Shown here piece after piece: positions 49,639 through 57,711 of a stretch of DNA of 64,000 bases. A program made the position numbers and the translations under genes. The stretch lies in contig NZ_AP023441.1 in assembly GCF_019976755.1 (NCBI RefSeq), positions 6,631,501-6,695,500 on the forward strand. Direction: 5' to 3'. Source of the DNA: Nostoc sp. MS1 (GTDB lineage Bacteria; Cyanobacteriota; Cyanobacteriia; Cyanobacteriales; Nostocaceae). How positions within the stretch are numbered: the stretch's first letter is position 1; each line of letters opens with the position of its first letter. The notes beneath the pieces are model-generated. The model was not told where the DNA came from and did not search any database. It saw nothing but the letters and a program-made list of their open reading frames with translations.

Positions 49639-51138
49639 ATGATTCCCATTGATTCCGTCACTTCGGATGAATACTCCAATCAGATTAATAACTCAAGCCA
49701 TAGTCACGAAGATCGCCCCGACAAGCCAGAGGAAGCTTGCGGCGTTTTTGGCATTTATGCCCCAGGAGAAGATGTTGCTAAGTTAACTTACTTTGGATTG
49801 TACGCCCTGCAACATCGGGGTCAAGAATCTGCTGGTATTGCCACGTTTGAGGGTACGACAGTACACTTGCACAAAGATATGGGCTTGGTGTCGCAAGTAT
49901 TTAACGAGTCGATTTTACAAGAGTTGCCCGGTGATATAGGCGTTGGTCATACACGTTACTCTACTACTGGTTCTAGTCGTAAGGTTAACGCCCAGCCAGC
50001 TGTACTAGATACTCGCTTAGGTAAGGTTGCACTAGCACATAATGGCAATTTAGTCAATACCGTACAACTGCGAGAAGAGTTACTGGAAACCAACTGCAAT
50101 CTCGTGACCACTACAGACTCAGAAATGATTGCATTTGCGATCGCCCAAGCAGTAAATGCAGGTGCAGAGTGGTTAGACGGCGCGATTGAAGCATTCCATC
50201 GTTGCCAAGGAGCCTTTAGTTTAGTTGTTGGTACTCCTGTCGGCTTGATGGGTGTACGTGACCCTAATGGTATTCGTCCTCTGGTAATTGGTACATTACC
50301 CAGTAATCCCGTCCGTTATGTATTGTCGTCGGAAACTTGCGGTTTAGATATCATTGGTGCTGAATACCTGCGCGACGTAGAACCCGGCGAAGTAGTTTGG
50401 ATTACCGAAGAAGGTCTAGCTTCCTACCACTGGAGCCAAAAACCCCAGCGCAAACTATGTATTTTCGAGATGATTTACTTCGCTCGTCCTGATAGCCAAA
50501 TGCACAACGAGAGCTTATACAGCTATCGGATGCGTTTAGGACGGCAACTAGCTGCTGAATCATTTGTCGAAGCTGATATTGTTTTTGGTGTACCTGATTC
50601 TGGTATTCCTGCGGCCATTGGCTTTTCCCAAGCATCAGGAGTTGCTTTTGGTGAAGGGTTGATTAAGAATCGCTACGTTGGTCGCACCTTCATTCAGCCA
50701 ACCCAAACCATGCGCGAGTCGGGGATTAAGATGAAACTCAACCCCCTTAAAGATGTACTGGTGGGTAAAAGAGTGATTATCGTTGACGACTCCATAGTCC
50801 GGGGAACTACTAGCCGCAAACTAGTTAAAGCCTTACGTGATGCAGGTGCAGCAGAAGTACATATGCGGATTTCTTCCCCACCTGTAACCCATCCCTGCTT
50901 CTACGGAATTGATACTGATTCTCAAGACCAGCTAATTGCTGCTACTAAATCGGTAGAAGAAATTGCCAAGCAACTAGAAGTTGATAGCTTGGCTTACCTT
51001 AGCTGGGATGGAATGTTAGAAGCTACAAGAGAAGACAAGAATAGTTTCTGTTCTGCCTGCTTTACTGGCAATTACCCTGTTACTATTCCTGAACAAGTGA
51101 AGCGGTCTAAGTTGATTTTGGAAAAAGCCAGAGTTTAA
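49639..51138 (+). CDS. purF: Amidophosphoribosyltransferase
   Basis: First committed step of purine synthesis: PRPP plus glutamine to phosphoribosylamine. The 499-residue protein starts with a propeptide of about 33 residues, after which Cys34 (EEACGVFGIYAPGED) becomes the N-terminal nucleophile of the class II glutaminase domain. The phosphoribosyltransferase part has the PRPP loop VIIVDDSIVRGTTSRK. The late Cys residues (SPPVTHPCFYGID; FCSACFTGNYP) suit a structural Fe-S cluster as in Bacillus PurF. A GGAG site precedes the ATG. It follows purL. Confidence 0.97.
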   Translation: MIPIDSVTSDEYSNQINNSSHSHEDRPDKPEEACGVFGIYAPGEDVAKLTYFGLYALQHRGQESAGIATFEGTTVHLHKDMGLVSQVFNESILQELPGDIGVGHTRYSTTGSSRKVNAQPAVLDTRLGKVALAHNGNLVNTVQLREELLETNCNLVTTTDSEMIAFAIAQAVNAGAEWLDGAIEAFHRCQGAFSLVVGTPVGLMGVRDPNGIRPLVIGTLPSNPVRYVLSSETCGLDIIGAEYLRDVEPGEVVWITEEGLASYHWSQKPQRKLCIFEMIYFARPDSQMHNESLYSYRMRLGRQLAAESFVEADIVFGVPDSGIPAAIGFSQASGVAFGEGLIKNRYVGRTFIQPTQTMRESGIKMKLNPLKDVLVGKRVIIVDDSIVRGTTSRKLVKALRDAGAAEVHMRISSPPVTHPCFYGIDTDSQDQLIAATKSVEEIAKQLEVDSLAYLSWDGMLEATREDKNSFCSACFTGNYPVTIPEQVKRSKLILEKARV

Positions 51139-51467
51139 AAATTTAGATACTGGGGAGGAATCGAAAATTTAAGAATTTCTCCCCTATTTTTGTACTCATT
51201 ACGTTTCTTAAAGTCACGCCAATGAGCCATACGCACCTATCCCTGTCAAGGCGTTTGGTTGTTTATAACATTTTCTATGGAAGGATACTGTTATAGCAAT
51301 TCTCAAGCACATGAAATACACTGAGAAAGGAGCTTTTTGAGGCACTTTTGAGTGTGAAGATTAACTCAGAGAAAGAAGATGTTGCTCACAATTAAGATAA
51401 ATTACGAACTTGTACTGAGCGTAGCCGTTCACGGAGTGTCTCGTAGAGAAGTATGACGAATCACGAA
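51139..51467. other. Intergenic region with dispersed repeat
   Basis: About 330 bp between convergent genes. Contains a GC-rich dispersed repeat at 51416-51455 (GCGTAGCCGTTCACGGAGTG, GTCTCGTAGAGAAGTATGAC) and no coding frame. Confidence 0.45.
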
Positions 51468-52976
51468 TTATTGGTTGCGGCAGGATTTGCGATCGCTATC
51501 ATCTTCTGGATATTGCCACGAATAAGCAAAATGGCTCACACCTTTAATTTTGTTACCAAGAGGACGTAAAGCCCGCATTTGCGCTTCTAAAGGTGGACGA
51601 TTACTCACCGACTTTCCCCAAGTACCAGCCAATGCAGGAATTACCTGTGTATCTGGTTTAGCTACGCTTAAGACTTTTTGCACTTGTTGCACAATACAAG
51701 TAACATTACCACAGCTTGCGTAAGACATGGGATGCCATTGTAAGGAACTAGGAAACCTGTCCCAAGGTTGCAAGCGGGAATCATAGCCTTGTCCAACTGT
51801 TTGGTTTCCTTCAGGAAAAAAGACCACACCAGAAGGAATATTGGCTTGTTTGGCTGGGTGAGTAGCTAAAGATACAAAATCTATAATACCCTGCATGGAA
51901 TGAGCCACTGCCAACAGCCATAAATCCATTTGTAATATTGGTTGTCTAGCTATTGGCGAAAGTAGGGACTTTTGCTGTGGGGATACTATGCGTCCTTGCC
52001 ACATAGGTTCACCCTCTTGAGGATAAAGCCGATCCACATCGCTAATATCGCCTGCTGTAATGTAGCCTTTGCTTAAAAAGCGCCGAATCATCTCTAGCCC
52101 CTTATTGTTTTGGGCGCGACGAAATAATGCTACTTGTGTAGCTTCTGTATATAGCCATAAATCTGCAACCGTAGTGGCCAGAGAATTACCACCAGCTTGT
52201 CGGGGATAGCGCACATAATCGAATAGCAAACCATCAGGACGACGGCGCACTATCTCTTGTACCATGCGATAGTAGTCGCGTTTGGCTTGCTCATTGTAGG
52301 GGTCGATAAAGACTTGAGAGCGATTATCTACGACATATAAGCTAGTTTCTCCCTTACCATTGCGGGCGATCGCACCTTCTCTATCTTGCCGCAAAGCATA
52401 GTTATAGCCGAAATTAGTAGTATACAGCCAACCATATATCTTTAAACCCCGTTGTCGTCCTTTTTGAATAGCTGTAGTCAGTAAATCGGCTTTTTCCGCC
52501 CCTTTTGTACGCACCACAGATGGCCAAACCGTCGGATTAGCAGATGCAGGTAACAAGACTCGCCCATCGTAAAATACTTCCAGATAAACTTCGTTATAGC
52601 CACGATTAACCATCCGATCCATGATTTTATCTATTGCCCCTGGTTTGATATCGCAGGGATATAAACGTAACCAAATAGCTTGGTTATTAGGCCATGTGTG
52701 GCTACGGCATTGTTTTAGTGCCTGAGCTTGTTTTTTGATTAGATCCTGATAGTTTTTTCGTGCTTGTTGATTACCTTTGAGGGCTGATAAGCGTAAATTT
52801 TCTTTAGTTTGTGCTGCTGCTGGCGATAACTGACAAAACTCTGCCGCCTGTGCTTGAACTGGTTGTATTTCCCAGTAGGGAATCAACAGACTACCACCAA
52901 AAATAGCTGTGACCAAGTTTTGACATAATCTTACTCGCGCATGGTTAAAGGGACGGTTAGACATACTGGATATCAA
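51468..52976 (-). CDS. Secreted glycosyl-hydrolase-like protein (GHL10 / DUF187-type)
   Basis: A 502-residue protein. The N-terminus is a signal or anchor (LCQNLVTAIFGGSLLIPYW...QPVQAQA), so it is exported. The barrel begins WLRLYPCDIKPGAIDKIMDRMVNRGYNEVYLEVFYDG and contains GLKIYGWLYTTNFGYN, FIDPYNEQAKRDYYRMVQEIVRR and PDGLLFDYVRYPRQ, the pattern of the GHL10 family of putative glycoside hydrolases. The catalytic acid is probably the Asp of LLFDYVRYP. Two starts are possible (52976 and 52964). The likely substrate is an extracellular polysaccharide or peptidoglycan-linked sugar, but this is inference. Confidence 0.8.
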   Translation of the reverse strand: MISSMSNRPFNHARVRLCQNLVTAIFGGSLLIPYWEIQPVQAQAAEFCQLSPAAAQTKENLRLSALKGNQQARKNYQDLIKKQAQALKQCRSHTWPNNQAIWLRLYPCDIKPGAIDKIMDRMVNRGYNEVYLEVFYDGRVLLPASANPTVWPSVVRTKGAEKADLLTTAIQKGRQRGLKIYGWLYTTNFGYNYALRQDREGAIARNGKGETSLYVVDNRSQVFIDPYNEQAKRDYYRMVQEIVRRRPDGLLFDYVRYPRQAGGNSLATTVADLWLYTEATQVALFRRAQNNKGLEMIRRFLSKGYITAGDISDVDRLYPQEGEPMWQGRIVSPQQKSLLSPIARQPILQMDLWLLAVAHSMQGIIDFVSLATHPAKQANIPSGVVFFPEGNQTVGQGYDSRLQPWDRFPSSLQWHPMSYASCGNVTCIVQQVQKVLSVAKPDTQVIPALAGTWGKSVSNRPPLEAQMRALRPLGNKIKGVSHFAYSWQYPEDDSDRKSCRNQ

Positions 52977-53525
52977 AAAGACAAAGCAGCCATCAACCCA
53001 ATTTCAGTAATTGGGTTGAATATTGAGCCAATTTTTTACATCAAACATAAGTTTTCCCGCTTGAATGCTGAAACTTCATATTTGTGTAATTAAATCTTTT
53101 ACTTTGTCAAAATATTAAACATACTGAAGCAGGAACATCCTACTAATGGGATATTTGTTCAGTTTTTTACTATAAATATTGTCAATATTGTCAGTCGTTA
53201 TTAGTTAACTTTAAATTTTGTAGCTTTTTGCTAAGTTGCAATTAGCAATATCTTTTGTATCATTAGGTATAAATTCACATAGTTAGGGGCGCAAAGCTAG
53301 CTGTACGCCCCTGTAAATTTCTCCAAAATTCAGCAACAGATGTAGATATTAGAATCCAGATATGGTCTGGATTTCTCAGTTTTGGATTTTGTAGTTTTAG
53401 CTTTCTTTCTCTACGTTCCCTACGGGACGCTACGCGAACGCGGAGTGTGTCGTAGACAGAGGCTGCGCCAACGGAACGCTCGGCGAACCTGTAGGGTATT
53501 GTGAACTTTAAATTTTGAATTGGTA
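52977..53525. other. Intergenic region with hairpins and dispersed repeats
   Basis: About 550 bp between two leftward genes. It has hairpins at 53285-53312 (AGGGGCG/CGCCCCT) and 53353-53373 (AATCCAGA/TCTGGATT), either of which could end the psb27 transcript. A GC-rich repeat cluster lies at 53408-53495 (CCTACGGGACGCTACGCGAA). No coding frame was seen. Confidence 0.45.
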
Positions 53526-53921
53526 TTAACCACCTCGCTTTAATGCAGTTTCTACCTGTTTAAATTCCTGTTCTAGACGATTCTTAAGCTTTTGGGGTAC
53601 TGGTCGGTTGGGGTAAGAACTATAGTGTCCAGCCAGAGAATTAAGGGCTGTCCGCATAGTAGTAAAGGAGTTAAGACCAGAAACCGAATTAACCCGTTGA
53701 TAGCGTGCAGAAAAATCATTAATTTTTTGCCGAGCCTCTTCTTGGATAGCAGCTTTGTCTGGTGAATCTTCTGTTAATTCTAAGGCTTGTCTCAGAGTAC
53801 TAACGACAGCCAAAGTATCTTGACGATAATCACCTGTCAAACTATCTGGGCTACCACAGCCTACTAAACCAATAGCTACAACTAGAACGAGGGCAAGCAG
53901 ACGTGACCAATAGCGCTTCAT
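53526..53921 (-). CDS. psb27: Photosystem II assembly lipoprotein Psb27
   Basis: Binds the lumenal side of CP43 during photosystem II assembly and repair, before the Mn cluster forms. The 131-residue precursor has a lipoprotein signal peptide with lipobox LVGC, so the mature protein is lipid-anchored at the lumenal face. The family core is clear: LTGDYRQDTLAVVSTLRQAL, EARQKINDFSARYQR, SFTTMRTALNSLAGHYSSYPNRPVP and EQEFKQVETALKRG. The start is ATG 53921 (MKRYWSRLLAL); the frame is open ten codons further but that part is not homologous. Confidence 0.95.
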   Translation of the reverse strand: MKRYWSRLLALVLVVAIGLVGCGSPDSLTGDYRQDTLAVVSTLRQALELTEDSPDKAAIQEEARQKINDFSARYQRVNSVSGLNSFTTMRTALNSLAGHYSSYPNRPVPQKLKNRLEQEFKQVETALKRGG

Positions 53922-54150
53922 AAGCATTATGTAAAACAATACGTAAATCAACGTCCATCCTATCTTGGATTGGTATCTCTGGGATCATGGGGAGCAGAGG
54001 AGAAAAAACAACTGTTAACTGTCAATTGTCAATTGTCAACTGACTCTTATACTTTTTTTACATAACAGCAAAAAATATGACTGTTCAACCAGCATTCATG
54101 ATATGGGAACATATATAAAGTTGTAGCTGACCACCCACACAGAGGTTTTT

Positions 54151-55428
54151 GTGGATACCATCGCCATCCCTGCTTTGAATCACCCTGTGGATGCCACAGT
54201 AGATATTCCTGGCTCTAAAAGTATTACTAATCGTGCATTACTTGTTGCTGCTTTGGCTCAAGGTGATTCGATTTTAGAAAATGCCCTATTTAGTGAAGAC
54301 AGCGAGTATTTCGCTAAATGTGTAGAGCAGTTAGGTATTCCCATCAGCTTAAATCCGGCGTTGGCGAAAATTCAAGTGTCCGGTAAGGGGGGTGACATTC
54401 CCGCAAAACAGGCAGATTTGTTTGTGGGTTTAGCAGGTACGGCGGCCAGATTTATCACTGCGCTAGTCGCATTAGGTCAAGGAGAATACCGCCTTGATGG
54501 TGTACCTCGGATGCGGGAACGTCCGATGGGTGATTTGGCCACAGTGCTACAAAACAGTGGAATTGCTATTAACTTTGAGGGCAATCCTGGTTTTATGCCC
54601 TACACTATCTACGGTCAGCAATTTGCTGGCGGTCATGTGCGGTTAAAAGCAAACCAAACCAGTCAGCAATTATCAGCATTGTTGATGATTGCACCATACG
54701 CCCAACAAGATACAACTATTGAGGTTGAGGGAACAATGGTTTCCCAGTCTTATGTAAAAATGACTTGTCGCCTCATGGCTGATTTTGGCGTAGAAGTAAC
54801 GCAAACTGACGACAACACATTTCATATAAAATCAGGTCAGCGTTACCAAGGACGCAACTATACTATAGAACCCGACGCTTCCAATGCGTCCTACTTTTTC
54901 GCCGCCGCAGCCGTGACTGGTGGACGAGTGCGGGTGAACCATTTAACAAAAGCATCCTGTCAGGGTGATATCCTGTGGCTATCTGTTTTAGAACAGATGG
55001 GTTGTCAGATTATAGAAGGTGCAGACTATACCGAAGTGGTAGGGCCAGAACAATTACAAGGTATCGACATTGACATGAATGATATGTCGGATTTGGTGCA
55101 AACCTTGGGAGCGATCGCACCCTATGCCGCCTCACCTGTTACCATCCGTAATGTAGAACATATCCGCTACAAAGAAACCGAACGCATCCGCGCTGTGGTG
55201 ACAGAATTACAACGCTTAGGAGTCAAAGTTGAAGAATTTGCCGACGGTATGCGAATTGAACCCGGCCCCATCACCCCTGCTGCGATCGAAACCTATCACG
55301 ACCACCGCATGGCAATGGCATTTTCCGTCACAGGCTTAAGAACCCCAGGAATAATCATTAAAGACCCAGGCTGTACAGCAAAAACCTTTCCTGATTACTT
55401 CACCCGCTTCTTTAAGATGATTGGTTAA
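54151..55428 (+). CDS. aroA: 3-phosphoshikimate 1-carboxyvinyltransferase (EPSP synthase)
   Basis: Sixth step of the shikimate pathway: joins shikimate 3-phosphate and PEP. The 425-residue enzyme has the substrate motifs GSKSITNRALLVAAL at the N-terminus, LAGTAARFITALVALGQGEYRLDGVPRMRERP (the PEP-binding region) and the late RYKETERIRAVVTELQRLG, with DHRMAMAF near the end. The first codon is GTG at 54151. The Ala after LAGT in place of Gly (LAGTAARF) suggests the glyphosate-tolerant class II type, but this is from memory of the motif. Single gene, followed by MITE copy B. Confidence 0.95.
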   Translation: MDTIAIPALNHPVDATVDIPGSKSITNRALLVAALAQGDSILENALFSEDSEYFAKCVEQLGIPISLNPALAKIQVSGKGGDIPAKQADLFVGLAGTAARFITALVALGQGEYRLDGVPRMRERPMGDLATVLQNSGIAINFEGNPGFMPYTIYGQQFAGGHVRLKANQTSQQLSALLMIAPYAQQDTTIEVEGTMVSQSYVKMTCRLMADFGVEVTQTDDNTFHIKSGQRYQGRNYTIEPDASNASYFFAAAAVTGGRVRVNHLTKASCQGDILWLSVLEQMGCQIIEGADYTEVVGPEQLQGIDIDMNDMSDLVQTLGAIAPYAASPVTIRNVEHIRYKETERIRAVVTELQRLGVKVEEFADGMRIEPGPITPAAIETYHDHRMAMAFSVTGLRTPGIIIKDPGCTAKTFPDYFTRFFKMIG

Positions 55429-55560
55429 TCCTAACCCCAACCAATGCTCTACAAAACTGCGGTGTACACACAAGTTTTATAAGGTTGCCGAAGGGCGTTT
55501 CGATCCCCCCTAACCCCCCTTGAAAAAAGGGGGGAACTAGAATCAAAGTCCCCCTTATTA

Positions 55561-57055
55561 AGGCAATACGGTTCAGTTAAGCCTAGAAAGCTGATTAGTG
55601 ATGTGAAATTTCGGAGCTTCTACTCGTTGTCCAGTACCTCTGTGTTGCGGCTTTTTAGAGCGAAACTTTGATACAGGTTTTTTCACAACTCTGGGATTAA
55701 CACGGTGAACACGTTCAGATAAAAACGTATCTAAAATCTCGACAATTAACCAATCGAAAAAAAAGGTAAGTCTTCGGTCTGTAAATCTTGAAATTTAGGA
55801 ATAGCACGACGAATGACTCGTAATGTACTTGTAAAACTCAAGCGTAATGGTGGAACCCCAGCAGTAGTTGCAGCTTGAAACATTAACACTCGTACTGACC
55901 AATGACCTAACAACCAACCATAAATTTCTTGCACGACTTCTCGTGGTTTTTGAGAACGAACGTGAGTTTTACGCCCCAAAAGATGTATTTTCAATTCATC
56001 AATGATATTTTCTACTTCCCAACGTTGATGATATTCCTTAGCTAATAATTCTGCTGGGAATTTCTGAATATCTAATAAACTTGTAATTAAGCGATAAGTA
56101 AGTTGTTCCGTGGGATTTTCTGGATGCTCAATTGTGTATTCAATAACTCTCACAAGGATTGGCTGACAACCTTTTGAGCGTAGTTTTCCTGAAGGATTAA
56201 TCCACGATAAGTAGGAGCCATCTTCTAACGGTTTTTCTGCCAGAAATTTCACATTGGCTGGGATTCTTCCTAAATAATCACAGCCCTTGGATACGGTTTT
56301 GTGTACCATTGCATAGGAATGTAAACCTCTATCCCACATCAACAACATTCCTGATTGTACAGAGCGTAATAATTTTAATGCTCGAACTCGTTCTCCCATA
56401 CGATAAGGACACATTAAGGCATCAAATATAATGTGCGTTCCTGCTTCCACTAAGATGACTAATCTCACCTTGGGAAATGCTGCCACTGTCCCAGTACGGC
56501 TACTTGGGCGACCAAAAACTCTGGCATTTTCTTCACTATCTGGAACATCAAAACAGCTACCATCAATTACTACTATTCGTAGCCCATTTAAAAATGCTCC
56601 CAATGTTTCAGCCGTTGCCATTGGTTTTACAGAGGCGTGAAATAATTGGCTCATCACCCTTGCACCTAATCTTTGTCGAGCTTGAGTGATTGCCGATTTA
56701 CAAGGTACTCGCGCTTTTTTTCCCAACTTTTACCCACGCCACAGAAAGACCATCTACTAAGTTTTTTAGTACATCTCGCATTGAATCTCTCGACCACAGA
56801 CTCATTGCTATTACTAAGCAGACTACCAAATGTGCAGGTAAAGAACGATTTCTTTCTTCGTTAGCTTTGCTGGTTGTAATCGCTTGTTCAATGGCAGTTG
56901 CAGGTATGGCTGTCTCTATTGCTTTTAGCAAATCATCGCTTTGTATCATTGGAGACAACAGGGAAAAATCTTTGAGATGCACTACAGTTTACTTTCAGCG
57001 TTAATTACAATCCTTAATTTACACAATTTTGCGCCTTAACTGAACCGTATTGCCT
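55561..57055 (-). mobile_element. IS4-family insertion sequence
   Basis: Terminal inverted repeats AGGCAATACGGTTCAGTTAA at 55561 and its complement ending at 57055. A direct repeat TATTA at 55556-55560 and 57056-57060 is the target duplication. Length is 1,495 bp with one transposase, split into two frames. It inserted into a MITE. Confidence 0.88.
55746..56982 (-). pseudogene. IS4 transposase split by a frame change at an A7 run
   Basis: The 5' part starts at ATG 56982 and reads to WVKVGKKSASTL (stop near 56698). The 3' part reads from within the same A7 run (about 56716-56722 on the plus strand as T7) through GKKARVPCKSAITQARQRLG to 55746. Joined, they give a transposase of about 410 residues with DDE residues in VVIDGSCFDVP and LLMWDRGLH and a perfect Y-x2-R-x3-E-x6-K signature (YHQRWEVENIIDELK). 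Moving between frames needs loss of one A, or gain of two. This is either a disabling indel or a product of polymerase slippage on the A7 tract. Confidence 0.8.
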
Positions 57056-57317
57056 TATTAAGGGGGATTTAGGGGGATCAGATAATTTAGGTGTACACGG
57101 TAGCCTACTTGGAGAGAGGTCAAAACCACACTGCACACAAGCCAAAATCTCTATAGTTGCTAGTATCAAATTATCATACATAAGTAAGCGCGATCGCACT
57201 TAAGTTATCAGCCAACCTGAGTTCATTATTTCCCCAAAACCTTCGGATATTAACTAAATCTCCCAAATAACCGATACAATCGTTTAAAGATATTCTAGTT
57301 ATATTTAAGCGACTTAT

Positions 57318-57710
57318 ATGGTGACAACATCTCAGGTTCAGGTGACGATCGCTCTCACTGAACTAGACTTAGATGATGAAGAATTGCAAGCAGAAGTACA
57401 AAATTTGCTACCCCAGTTAAAAGAAGTGGAGGGGGTAGAAGATGCAGATTTAGTGGCTGTGGAAAATGCACCCAAGAATACCAAAGCGTTAGGCGGTTTT
57501 TTGTTGGGTTTGTTGAATGCACAAGTTAACGCCGCTAATATCAAGACTCTATTTAACTTTTTAGGCGATCGCTTGGGCAATAAACCAATTAAGATGGTGG
57601 TCAAAGCCCCTGATGGCAGAGAACTTAATCTAGAAGCCAGCAGTCAACAAGAATTTGAATTTGCTTACCAAAAAGCGCAGGATTTTCTCAAAAACACATC
57701 AAATAGCTAA
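57318..57710 (+). CDS. Small partner protein of the caspase effector (EACC1-like)
   Basis: A 130-residue cytoplasmic protein. It has an acidic N-terminus (LTELDLDDEELQAEVQNLLPQL), then VEDADLVAVENAPKNTKALGG, a small hydrophobic helix region (FLLGLLNAQVNAANIKTLFNFLGDRL) and a strand pair (KMVVKAPDGRELNLEASS). This order resembles the effector-associated constant component (EACC1) found as a short gene beside caspase-type effectors in predicted bacterial conflict systems; I make this link from pattern memory. It ends one base before the ATG of the caspase gene, so the two are one translationally coupled unit. It may bind or hold the protease inactive. Confidence 0.7.
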   Translation: MVTTSQVQVTIALTELDLDDEELQAEVQNLLPQLKEVEGVEDADLVAVENAPKNTKALGGFLLGLLNAQVNAANIKTLFNFLGDRLGNKPIKMVVKAPDGRELNLEASSQQEFEFAYQKAQDFLKNTSNS

Positions 57711-57711
57711 G

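Larger units (their letters stand above)
55457..57103. repeat. MITE copy B, split by an IS4-type element
   Basis: The left part (55457-55560) starts CTGCGGTGTACACACAAG and runs through the GATCCCCCCTAACCCCCC / GGGGGGAA hairpin. The right part resumes at 57061 (AGGGGGATTTAGGGGGATCA) and ends GTGTACACGGTAG at 57103. Joining the two across the insertion restores CCCCCTTATTAAGGGGG, as in the related copy at 62045. This places the IS inside the MITE. Confidence 0.75.

Noticed and set aside
46956..51138. purL-purF as one operon
   Set aside because: 340 bp with repeats separate them; co-transcription cannot be shown from sequence.
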